Below, piece after piece: positions 1 through 5,048 of a stretch of DNA of 7,500 nucleotides. The notes beneath the pieces are model-generated. The model did not search any database. It saw only the letters and a program-made list of their open reading frames with translations, and was not told the DNA's origin. Positions within the stretch are counted from its first letter, which is position 1. The number at the start of each line of letters is the position of its first letter. The stretch spans positions 1 through 7,500 of the forward strand of contig JBBINV010000098.1 in NCBI GenBank assembly GCA_037443705.1, read 5' to 3'. The stretch is from 2-02-FULL-66-14 sp037443705 (GTDB lineage: Bacteria; Pseudomonadota; Gammaproteobacteria; Burkholderiales; SG8-39). A program made the translations under genes and the position numbers.

Positions 1-375
1 GAGCGCGCGCCCGTCGCCGAGCTGCACGGTCCAGGCGGGCCCGCCCTCGGCGCGGCGCATCATGCCGCGGCGCCAGTGCCCTTCCCCGGGCGGCGGCAGC
101 GCACGGCCGGTCTGCGCGAGGCGGGCGCCATCCGCGCCATAAAGGGCAAGATCGCCTCTCATGCGCCGCGCCATCTTCTCGAGCGCCGACTGCTGCGCCG
201 CGGGCGGCGCCGAAGCCTCGGGGAGCATCGACTGCGCGAGCTCGGCCGCGACCTCCGCCGGGTGGCGCGGGACCACGGACTCGACGTAGATCCACCACAG
301 CCCCGCCGCCGCCGTGGCGAACACCACGATGCCGGCGACCACCATCAGGTAGATCTGGAGAAAAAGGCGTCTCAC
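1..375 (-). CDS. Sensor histidine kinase, N-terminal 125 residues (partial)
   Basis: This is the start of a membrane sensor kinase that would phosphorylate the response regulator encoded just upstream. Translation from GTG at 375 gives a basic N-terminus (VRRLFLQIYLMVVAGIVVF) running into one membrane helix at about residues 4-31. An Ala/Glu-rich segment that should be periplasmic follows, up to the window edge. Short Arg-Arg-Leu-Phe starts of this kind are typical of RstB/CpxA-like kinases. The second membrane helix, HAMP linker, His-box and ATPase domain lie outside the window, so the kinase call rests on context and the N-terminus only. The GTG overlaps the regulator's TGA stop by 4 bases (GTGA), which indicates translational coupling. 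The sensor region seen here has no recognisable ligand motif. Confidence 0.8.
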   Translation of the reverse strand, partial: MRRLFLQIYLMVVAGIVVFATAAAGLWWIYVESVVPRHPAEVAAELAQSMLPEASAPPAAQQSALEKMARRMRGDLALYGADGARLAQTGRALPPPGEGHWRRGMMRRAEGGPAWTVQLGDGRAL

Positions 376-1061
376 GCGTCCTGCGCGCGCGCGAACACGT
401 AGCCCGCGCCGCGCACGGTGACAATGCGGCGCGGCTTGCGCGGGTCGTCCTCGATCAAAGCGCGGATGCGCGAGACGTGCACGTCGATCGAGCGGTCGAA
501 CGCCTCGAGCGGCTCGCCCTTGACCAGGTCCATGAGCTGCTCGCGCGTAAGCACGCGCCCGGGGTGCTCGGCGAAGGCGACCAGAAGCGCGAACTGGTAG
601 CTGGTGAGGTCCTTCTCGACCCCGTCCACGCGCACGACGCGCGCGTCGCGATCGATCTCGAGTTTTCCGAATCGAAGGACGGAGGCGGGGTCGAGCCGCG
701 TACCCCGTCTGAGTATTGCCTTCAACCTCGCCAGCAATTCCCTCGGCTCGAACGGCTTGGGAAGATAGTCGTCGGCGCCGAGCTCCAGGCCGACCACGCG
801 GTCGGCGGGCTCGCCGCGCGCGGTGAGCATCAGGATCGGCAGGCTGCTCCGGCTGCGCACGCGGCGACAGACCTCCAGCCCGTCGATGTCGGGCAGCATC
901 AGGTCGAGCACGAGCGCGTCGAACGGCTCGCGCGCGAGCAGCTCCATTCCGGCGGCGCCGCGCCCCGCGACCGCGACGCGGTAGCCCGCCTCGCCGAGAT
1001 AGTCGCGGACCATCCCGGCGAGACGCGCGTCGTCCTCGATCAGCAGGATGCGCTGCGCCAC
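372..1061 (-). CDS. OmpR/PhoB-family two-component response regulator
   Basis: DNA-binding response regulator of 229 residues, the usual length for the OmpR/PhoB family. The receiver domain (about 4-115) has the acidic pair at Asp10/Asp11, the phosphoacceptor Asp53 in VLDLMLPDIDG, the switch Thr80 and Lys102 in the DYLPKPF motif. The C-terminal winged helix (about 130-225) has the family's hallmark ending, DVHVSRIRALIEDD followed by the VRGAGYVF wing. The start is GTG at 1061, 9 bases after the stop of the Spy-like gene, with only a weak GAGG-like sequence before it, so coupling to the upstream gene is likely. Its stop overlaps the kinase start. Pairing with a Spy/CpxP-like gene suggests a CpxR- or RstA-like role in envelope or metal stress. 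Target genes cannot be read from the window. Confidence 0.96.
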   Translation of the reverse strand: MAQRILLIEDDARLAGMVRDYLGEAGYRVAVAGRGAAGMELLAREPFDALVLDLMLPDIDGLEVCRRVRSRSSLPILMLTARGEPADRVVGLELGADDYLPKPFEPRELLARLKAILRRGTRLDPASVLRFGKLEIDRDARVVRVDGVEKDLTSYQFALLVAFAEHPGRVLTREQLMDLVKGEPLEAFDRSIDVHVSRIRALIEDDPRKPRRIVTVRGAGYVFARAQDA

Positions 1062-1070
1062 CTCGCGAGT

Positions 1071-1607
1071 TTACCCGCGGCCCCAGCCGCCATGCCGGCC
1101 CCATCCGCCGTGGCGGCGGTTCCGGAAGTGCTCGGCGGCGAGCTTCCGCTGCTCGGGCGTGAGGACCTCGGCGGCATCGGCGAGCGCCTGCGTCAGGCGC
1201 TTCGAGACCGCGTCGGCCGCCGCGATCTGCTCGGCGCGCAGGCGCTCGATCGCGCCGCGGTCGATCGCGGGCGAGGACAGCAGTTCGGCGGCGCGCTTGC
1301 GCGCCTCGAACGCCTTCTCGCGCAGCGGCCGCAATTCCTTCGCCGCCGCCTTGGCGATGTCCGCGAGCTTCGTCCGCTGCTCGGGAGTCGCGTTCACTTC
1401 CACCGCGAAGTGGCTGACCATGCGCTCGATGCGCTCGTCGGTCATCCCGGAGCCCATCGGGCCGCCCATGAAGCCGCTCCCCATGGCACCGCGGCCCGGG
1501 CCGCCGTGGGCCCATGCCGTGAAACCGGTGCCGGCCGCGAGGCCGCCCACCAGGCTCGCGATCGCCGCGCGCCTGAAGAATCGCCGCTTGCTGCTGCTGA
1601 ATTCCAT
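1071..1607 (-). CDS. Spy/CpxP-family periplasmic protein
   Basis: Predicted exported, helical periplasmic protein of 178 residues related to Spy, CpxP and the periplasmic heavy-metal-sensing proteins. Residues 1-33 are a signal peptide with a basic, twin-arginine-like start (SSKRRFFRR), a hydrophobic core and a probable Ala-Trp-Ala cleavage site before HGG. The mature part begins with a Gly/Met-rich stretch (34-55). It then forms a long charged helical domain carrying the two family motifs, ATPEQR (73-78) and LTPEQR (149-154). It ends in a Gly/His/Trp tail with RHGGWG twice. ATG 1607 is chosen over an upstream in-frame start at 1652 because AAAGGAG lies 5 bases before it and the signal peptide begins there. 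It is first in an operon with the regulator and kinase. CpxP-like feedback on the kinase, or metal buffering, are plausible roles. Confidence 0.88.
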   Translation of the reverse strand: MEFSSSKRRFFRRAAIASLVGGLAAGTGFTAWAHGGPGRGAMGSGFMGGPMGSGMTDERIERMVSHFAVEVNATPEQRTKLADIAKAAAKELRPLREKAFEARKRAAELLSSPAIDRGAIERLRAEQIAAADAVSKRLTQALADAAEVLTPEQRKLAAEHFRNRRHGGWGRHGGWGRG

Positions 1608-1612
1608 GACTG

Positions 1613-1619
1613 CTCCTTT
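1613..1619 (-). promoter_or_regulatory. Ribosome binding site fixing the Spy-like start
   Basis: AAAGGAG on the minus strand sits 5 bases before ATG 1607. It is the clearest Shine-Dalgarno sequence in this operon and decides between ATG 1607 and the upstream in-frame start at 1652. Confidence 0.75.
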
Positions 1620-1682
1620 GCCGAAGTTGACCGGGGAACGCTCCCCGCGCAAGGTGCAGTCTGGGCCGGACCTGTAAGCGGG

Positions 1683-1814
1683 CTATCTCCGCCAGGTAAA
1701 GTATTGTGAAGGCAGCTCCACCCACCCCGCGTAGAGCACCTCCGGCCCGTAGCCGGCGCGCCGCAGCCCCGGGCGCAACCCGAGGGCGAAAAGGAGGCGT
1801 TTGAGGAGCCGCAT
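1683..1814 (-). CDS. Possible small basic protein, 43 residues, unknown function
   Basis: An open frame from ATG 1814 to TAG 1683 encodes MRLLKRLLFALGLRPG and then an Arg/Gly/Pro-rich middle and an aromatic end (GWVELPSQYFTWRR). The first 15 residues could form a short cationic amphipathic or membrane-dipping helix. I do not recognise a family. In favour: most third positions are G or C, like the neighbouring genes, and the frame fills a stretch otherwise empty between the Spy-like gene and the divergent Mut7-C gene. Against: it is short, has no clear Shine-Dalgarno sequence, and the same frame stays open antisense through much of the Mut7-C gene, so openness alone is weak evidence. It could be transcribed divergently from the Mut7-C gene out of the 42-base gap 1815-1856. 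Confidence 0.4.
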   Translation of the reverse strand: MRLLKRLLFALGLRPGLRRAGYGPEVLYAGWVELPSQYFTWRR

Positions 1815-1856
1815 ACCCGACTTAACGGATTTCCCGCAAAAAGGTTGAGTCGAAGG

Positions 1857-2564
1857 ATGAACACCGCGATTTTTCGTTTTCACGGAGCCCTGTCGCCCTT
1901 CCTGCCCCGGGGGGTCCGCGATGTCGCCTTTCCCTACACCTGCGCCCGGGCGGCCACGCTCAAGAACGCGATCGAGGCGCTCGGGGTGCCGCATACCGAG
2001 GCGGCGCGCATCCTGGTGAACGGCGCACCGGCGACGCTCGATCGCATCGTGCGCGAAGGCGACGCGGTGGAGGTATTTCCGTGGGACACGCAGCCGCTCG
2101 AGGATCCGCCGCGCTTTCTCGCCGATGCGCACCTCGGGGGCCTCGCGCGCTTCCTTCGCATGCTCGGCTACGACACGGCGCACGAGAATCACTATCCCGA
2201 TGAACGAATAAGATCCCTTTCCGTTGTCGAGCGCAGAGTCGTCCTCACGCGCGACCGGGAGCTGCTCAAGTGCCGCGACATCTTCCTCGGCTGCTACGTG
2301 AGAGAACGGAAAGCGCAAGCGCAGCTGTGCGAGGTTGCGGCGCGCTTCGACCTCGCCGCGCGCGCGCGGCCGTTCACGCTATGCCTGCGCTGCAATCTCC
2401 CGCTTTCACCCGCGACCGATGCCGAGGTGCGCGCCTACGCGCGCCCCGAGGTGCTCGACAGGTACTCGGTGTTCGTCCGCTGCGACGGCTGCGGCCGGAT
2501 CTACTGGGAGGGCTCGCACTTCGCGCGCATGCGCGCGGCCCTCGGACGAATGCTCCCCGGCTAA
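1857..2564 (+). CDS. Ubiquitin-fold/Mut7-C RNase domain protein with zinc ribbon
   Basis: Predicted PIN-like ribonuclease of the Mut7-C family (235 residues), often annotated as DUF82 or vaguely as PilT-like. The N-terminal part (about 1-76) looks like the ubiquitin-fold domain fused to bacterial Mut7-C proteins, ending in GDAVEVFPW. The Mut7-C domain follows (about 84-225): FLADAHLGGLARFLRMLGYDT with a catalytic-type Asp90, then VVLTRDRELL with Asp133. The C-terminal zinc ribbon has Cys176/Cys179 and Cys209/Cys212, followed by the family's YWEGSHFARM ending. The biological substrate of bacterial Mut7-C proteins is, as far as I know, not established; RNA cleavage is inferred from the fold. 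ATG 1857 is preferred, although TTG 1845 is in frame and lies right after an AAAAAGG run, so four extra residues are possible. The stop overlaps that of the convergent toxin gene. Confidence 0.9.
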   Translation: MNTAIFRFHGALSPFLPRGVRDVAFPYTCARAATLKNAIEALGVPHTEAARILVNGAPATLDRIVREGDAVEVFPWDTQPLEDPPRFLADAHLGGLARFLRMLGYDTAHENHYPDERIRSLSVVERRVVLTRDRELLKCRDIFLGCYVRERKAQAQLCEVAARFDLAARARPFTLCLRCNLPLSPATDAEVRAYARPEVLDRYSVFVRCDGCGRIYWEGSHFARMRAALGRMLPG

Positions 2565-2977
2565 CCCGCGCGCAGGAAAGCGCCCGGCCTGCAGGCAATG
2601 TCCGGAAAAGCTTTCAGGATGCGAGCGTCGAAGGTCACGAGCGACAGGCGACGCCGCGCGGCCAGCTCGACGAACAGCGTGTCATGGACGGCGACATTCG
2701 CAGCAACCGCGCGCGCGAGCGCACCCTGCCACAGCACCCGGGGAGACACGGAGCGGATCCTGAGCCGTGCCGCGAAATCAAGGCGCGCGTGTCCCTCTTC
2801 GCGAGCCAGAATTCCCGCGCGAACGGCCATCCAGACCGTGTTCGCGAGCTCGGCGGCCCACAGGGTCGGCGCAAGAGGTTGCGCCACGGCGCGCCAGAAC
2901 CGGCGTGTTTCTTCGACGAAGGGCTCGGTACCGAGGAGGTAATAGGCGACGACGTTCGTATCTACGACCGCGTTCAC
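2561..2977 (-). CDS. PIN-domain toxin ribonuclease (VapC/FitB type)
   Basis: Predicted Mg2+-dependent endoribonuclease toxin, 138 residues, the normal size for VapC/FitB proteins. The four PIN acidic positions are visible: Asp6 in AVVDTNVVAYYLL, Glu43 in WAAELANTVW, Asp99 in VHDTLFVELA, and Asp117 in LVTFDARI. The active site therefore looks intact. The chosen start, GTG 2977, overlaps the antitoxin stop by 4 bases (GTGA), the usual arrangement for coupled pairs. An in-frame GTG at 2995 would add six residues inside the antitoxin gene and is less likely. The known role of the family is cleavage of tRNA or rRNA when the antitoxin is degraded, or, for FitB, slowing intracellular growth. Its target here cannot be read. 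Its TAG stop interleaves with the TAA of the convergent Mut7-C gene. Confidence 0.93.
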   Translation of the reverse strand: MNAVVDTNVVAYYLLGTEPFVEETRRFWRAVAQPLAPTLWAAELANTVWMAVRAGILAREEGHARLDFAARLRIRSVSPRVLWQGALARAVAANVAVHDTLFVELAARRRLSLVTFDARILKAFPDIACRPGAFLRAG

Positions 2978-3198
2978 CGGCCGGCGTCGATCCACCCCTC
3001 GATTTCGCGTGCCCGCGGGCGGCGCGCCTGCCGCGTCCAGGCGGCCTCGATCTGTTCAAGCAACGCGAGCCGGTCGCCGGCCACCTCCTGCAGAAGCGCC
3101 CGCACCTCCTGCTCCATGGAGCGACGATTCTCTCGCGCAAGCGTCTTGAGCGACTTTACGACCCTTGGCGGTACGTTCCGAACGGTGATCGTGGGCAT
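2974..3198 (-). CDS. Ribbon-helix-helix antitoxin (FitA/VapB type)
   Basis: Antitoxin and autorepressor of 74 residues. The N-terminus (MPTITVRNVPPRVVKSLKTLA) is the DNA-contacting strand and first helix of a FitA/Arc-like ribbon-helix-helix domain, with the NVPPRVVKSLKTLARENRRSMEQEVRALL pattern described here in parts: strand about 2-8, helices about 11-22 and 26-43. The tail (about 45-74) is charged and should wrap around the PIN toxin. ATG 3198 is chosen over an in-frame GTG at 3219 because AAGGAG lies 7 bases before it and because homologues begin with Met-x-Thr-Ile-Thr-Val-Arg-Asn. The gene precedes and overlaps the toxin gene. The upstream sequence holds paired repeats suited to autoregulation. 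Confidence 0.9.
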   Translation of the reverse strand: MPTITVRNVPPRVVKSLKTLARENRRSMEQEVRALLQEVAGDRLALLEQIEAAWTRQARRPRAREIEGWIDAGR

Positions 3199-3205
3199 GT
3201 GCCGA

Positions 3206-3211
3206 CTCCTT
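3206..3211 (-). promoter_or_regulatory. Ribosome binding site of the antitoxin gene
   Basis: AAGGAG on the minus strand, 7 bases before ATG 3198. It decides the start in favour of ATG 3198 over GTG 3219. Confidence 0.7.
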
Positions 3212-3229
3212 GACAGCACAATGCTAGCA
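3211..3229 (-). promoter_or_regulatory. Candidate operator and extended -10 of the antitoxin-toxin operon
   Basis: Reading on the minus strand, the perfect 8-base palindrome TGCTAGCA (3229-3222) is followed 11 bases later, one helical turn, by TGCTGTCA (3218-3211), which matches it at 6 of 8 positions. The gonococcal FitA operator half-site, as I recall it, is TGCTATCA/TGATAGCA, one or two bases from these copies. The palindrome also contains TGCTAGCAT, an extended -10 shape (TG-n-TAnnnT), so binding would block transcription. No good -35 is visible. The assignment is inference from pattern and position. Confidence 0.45.
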
Positions 3230-3234
3230 CCAAA

Positions 3235-3915
3235 CTACGCGCGCACGTACACCCAGCCGTGCTGCAGGCGCCGGACGATCTGCTCGAGTGCGGACGGGGC
3301 GATCTGCACGCCCGGCAGGAGCCGGACGGCGACGCCCTTCTCGCGCAGGCGCTCGATGGTCTGGTTGCAGGCCACCAGCGTGAAGCCCGGATACTCGGCG
3401 CGCAGCCTCGCGATCCGCTCCGCGAACGGCGAGGTATCGGCGCGCATCAGCTCGAGCCCGGCGCGGTTGGCGACGATCTCGATCGCCATTGCGCGCTTTT
3501 CCGTGCGCCCCGAGCGCAGCGCATCCTCGACCTCGTCGAGCGCGGCCGCGAGCGCCTCGCGGCGCGCGGAGTCCACGTGCACGACCACGCGATCGCCGCC
3601 CGCGCTCGCCACGGCGAACCGGCTCTCGGACTGAAACACCGAACTGCCGAACCAGCCCGTGACGGCGCTCGCGAGGCACAGCGCCGCGATCGCGGCCCAG
3701 CGATGCCCTGCGGCGCGCGCGCGCCGGCTCGCGGGCGGCAGCGCGCCATAGGCGCCGCGCACCAGCTCCTTGAGCGTCCGGATCTCGCACAGTCCGGCGC
3801 GAAGCCCCGGATCGGTGCGCGCCTGCTCGGCGATGCGCGCCCACTCGGCGGCGTCGAGTTCGCCGTCCACGAACGCGCCCTGCATTTCCGGGGAGACCTT
3901 CTGCGGCGGGTTCAT
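3235..3915 (-). CDS. Membrane anti-sigma-like protein with periplasmic DsrE-like domain
   Basis: Predicted regulator of the adjacent ECF sigma factor, 226 residues. Residues 1-55 are a short cytoplasmic domain starting SPEMQGAFVDGELDAAEW, which resembles the anti-sigma 'Asp-Gly-Glu-Leu' opening but lacks the zinc-binding His-x3-Cys-x2-Cys motif. A basic stretch (64-72) precedes one membrane helix (about 73-94), so the C-terminus should face the periplasm. Residues 108-226 form a DsrE-like domain: VVVHVD, AIEIVANRAGLELM, LVACNQTIERL with Cys183, and the ending HGWVYVRA. This domain aligns by eye with the whole mature part of the divergent lipoprotein. ATG 3915 overlaps the sigma stop by 4 bases, and GAGG lies 8 bases before it. 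The anti-sigma role is inferred from operon position and topology; the ligand or signal is unknown, with a sulfur or redox cue suggested only by the DsrE resemblance. Confidence 0.82.
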   Translation of the reverse strand: MNPPQKVSPEMQGAFVDGELDAAEWARIAEQARTDPGLRAGLCEIRTLKELVRGAYGALPPASRRARAAGHRWAAIAALCLASAVTGWFGSSVFQSESRFAVASAGGDRVVVHVDSARREALAAALDEVEDALRSGRTEKRAMAIEIVANRAGLELMRADTSPFAERIARLRAEYPGFTLVACNQTIERLREKGVAVRLLPGVQIAPSALEQIVRRLQHGWVYVRA

Positions 3916-4463
3916 CGCACGATCCTCACTTTCCCGGCGGCGTCGGGCACCGCATCGAGCAGGCGCTCGCGCAGCTCGGCCCGCGCACGGCACAGCCGGC
4001 TCATCACGGTGCCGATGGGCACCCCCAGAATCTCCGCGACCTCGGCGTAGCTGCAGCCCTCGAGGTCGACAAGCGACAGCACCTGGCGCTGCCCGAGCGG
4101 CAGGCGCGCGACCTCGGCGCGCACGCGCGCCGCGAGCTGCGCGCCGGCATGCGCCTCTTCGGGCGTGCCCTCGGCCACCAGGGCGCCCTCGCGCAGCGCG
4201 TCGATGTCGGCGGTCTCGCGATAGCGCCGATAGTGGTCGCGCACGCAGTTCGCAAGGATGCTGAAGAGCCAGCTTCGCAGCCGCGCCGGATCGCGCAGCT
4301 GCACCGCGCGCGAAAGCGCGCGTGTCAGCGTCTCCTGGGCGAGGTCGTCGGCCAGCGCTGCGTCGCGGCACCAGGCGTAACCGAGCCGATAGAGCGCGTC
4401 GCGGCTCGTCTCGAGCCGCTGGCGGAACTCGGCCGACGGGCCGAACAGCCCGGGGATCTTCAT
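3912..4463 (-). CDS. ECF-type RNA polymerase sigma factor
   Basis: Alternative sigma factor of 183 residues with only regions 2 and 4, the ECF pattern. Region 2 spans about 20-85: DDLAQETLTRAL (39-50) contacts core polymerase, and LRSWLFSILANCVRDHYRR (62-80) is the -10 melting and recognition helix. A short linker follows. Region 4 (about 112-170) has a helix-turn-helix in SYAEVAEILGVPIGTVMSRL for -35 recognition. ATG 4463 is chosen because the protein homology begins shortly after it and because a candidate promoter at 4504-4479 would place transcription initiation downstream of any longer start (4547). The resulting leader would be only about 10 bases, with a weak GGGCGTGAGC before the ATG. 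The gene overlaps the anti-sigma-like gene by 4 bases. Its promoter is of ECF type, so it probably activates itself. Confidence 0.94.
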   Translation of the reverse strand: MKIPGLFGPSAEFRQRLETSRDALYRLGYAWCRDAALADDLAQETLTRALSRAVQLRDPARLRSWLFSILANCVRDHYRRYRETADIDALREGALVAEGTPEEAHAGAQLAARVRAEVARLPLGQRQVLSLVDLEGCSYAEVAEILGVPIGTVMSRLCRARAELRERLLDAVPDAAGKVRIVR

Positions 4464-4478
4464 GCTCACGCCCGTTGT

Positions 4479-4504
4479 GACGCGGTAAGGTCCGGAATTA
4501 TTCC
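4479..4504 (-). promoter_or_regulatory. Candidate ECF promoter of the sigma/anti-sigma operon
   Basis: On the minus strand GGAATAA (4504-4498), then 15 bases, then CGTC (4482-4479). This is the common ECF architecture, a GGAA-type -35 and a CGTC -10. The identical pair with the identical spacer occurs on the other strand 13 bases away, which makes chance unlikely. Transcription would begin about 8-10 bases before ATG 4463. Confidence 0.65.
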
Positions 4505-4517
4505 ATGGCCATGCCAG

Positions 4518-4543
4518 GGAATAAACGCGCTGCCCGGTGCGTC
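4518..4543 (+). promoter_or_regulatory. Candidate ECF promoter of the DsrE-like lipoprotein gene
   Basis: GGAATAA (4518-4524), 15 bases, CGTC (4540-4543): the same elements and spacing as the divergent sigma promoter. Transcription would begin near 4550, leaving a leader of about 24 bases that contains the strong Shine-Dalgarno AGGAGGAG (4561-4568), 5-7 bases before ATG 4574. Confidence 0.65.
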
Positions 4544-4573
4544 CCATGACCGTCCAACCCAGGAGGAGAGACG

Positions 4574-4996
4574 ATGAAACAGGGACTTGCAGTGCTCGCC
4601 GCGGTAGCGGCGCTTTCCGGCTGCGCGGTGACCCAGGAGTCGGCGCAGTCCGAGGTGAAGAAGGTCGTGATCCAGGTGAGCGACGGCGATCCCCAGAAGT
4701 GGAACCTCGCGCTCAACAACGCGCGCAATGTCCAGGCCGATCTCGGAAAGGACAAGGTGCAGGTGGAGATCGTGGCTTACGGCCCGGGCCTCGCGATGCT
4801 GAAATCCGACTCGCCGGTCGCGGCGCGCCTCGCCCAGGCGCTCGACCAGAGCGTCGGCCTGATGGCATGCGAGAACACGATGCGCAGCACCAGGACCACG
4901 CGCGAGCACATGTACAGCGGCGTCAGCTACGTAGACGCGGGCGTCGTGCACATCATGCGGCGCCAGCGCGAAGGCTGGTCGTACGTGCGCCTGTAG
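4574..4996 (+). CDS. DsrE-like domain lipoprotein
   Basis: Small predicted lipoprotein, 140 residues. Residues 1-16 are a lipoprotein signal peptide ending in the lipobox Leu-Ser-Gly-Cys, with Cys17 as the lipidated residue. Ala18 after it argues for sorting to the outer membrane, so the domain would sit in the periplasm. The remainder is one DsrE/YchN-like domain: VVIQVSDGDPQKWNLALNNA (31-50), VEIVAYGPGLAML (64-76), GLMACENTM with Cys99, and the ending GWSYVRL. Cys99 falls where DsrE-family proteins often carry their reactive cysteine. The gene has a strong Shine-Dalgarno sequence and a candidate ECF promoter, and it diverges from the sigma gene whose anti-sigma partner has the same domain. 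Sulfur-carrier or redox-sensing activity is inferred from the family; a purely structural role is equally possible. Confidence 0.88.
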   Translation: MKQGLAVLAAVAALSGCAVTQESAQSEVKKVVIQVSDGDPQKWNLALNNARNVQADLGKDKVQVEIVAYGPGLAMLKSDSPVAARLAQALDQSVGLMACENTMRSTRTTREHMYSGVSYVDAGVVHIMRRQREGWSYVRL

Positions 4997-5017
4997 ACGC
5001 GGCATGAACGGGGGATA

Positions 5018-5041
5018 GAATTGCGCCCTCCGGCGCAATTC
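5018..5041. repeat. Perfect inverted repeat before the uvrA-like gene
   Basis: GAATTGCGCC, loop CTCC, GGCGCAATTC: a 10-base perfect stem with a 4-base loop, 22 bases after the lipoprotein stop and 7 bases before GTG 5049. No T-run follows on either strand, so it is not a textbook terminator. Its left edge overlaps TAGAAT (5016-5021), a possible sigma-70 -10 for the downstream gene, so it could also be an operator or a structured 5' leader. Confidence 0.6.
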
Positions 5042-5048
5042 GTCCCTC

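Noticed and set aside
1632..1649. Short GGGGA/TCCCC hairpin upstream of the Spy-like gene
   Set aside because: It has only a 5-6 base stem, no T-run and a GC-rich setting. It is not distinguishable from chance.
477..1709. 410-codon plus-strand open frame
   Set aside because: It is antisense to the response regulator and Spy-like genes, both of which have clear family motifs on the minus strand.
2270..3634. 454-codon plus-strand open frame
   Set aside because: It crosses the Mut7-C gene end, the antitoxin-toxin pair and the anti-sigma gene in the wrong frame or strand. Composition is Arg/Ser/Ala-rich with no domain.
3916..4371. Upstream extension of the anti-sigma-like frame, to 378 residues
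   Set aside because: The extra N-terminal part lies over the sigma gene and is Arg/Ala-rich. ATG 3915 has a Shine-Dalgarno sequence and the usual 4-base overlap with the sigma stop.
4464..4547. Longer sigma factor starting at 4547
   Set aside because: The added 28 residues do not resemble a sigma N-terminus, and this start would lie upstream of the candidate sigma promoter and over the lipoprotein promoter.
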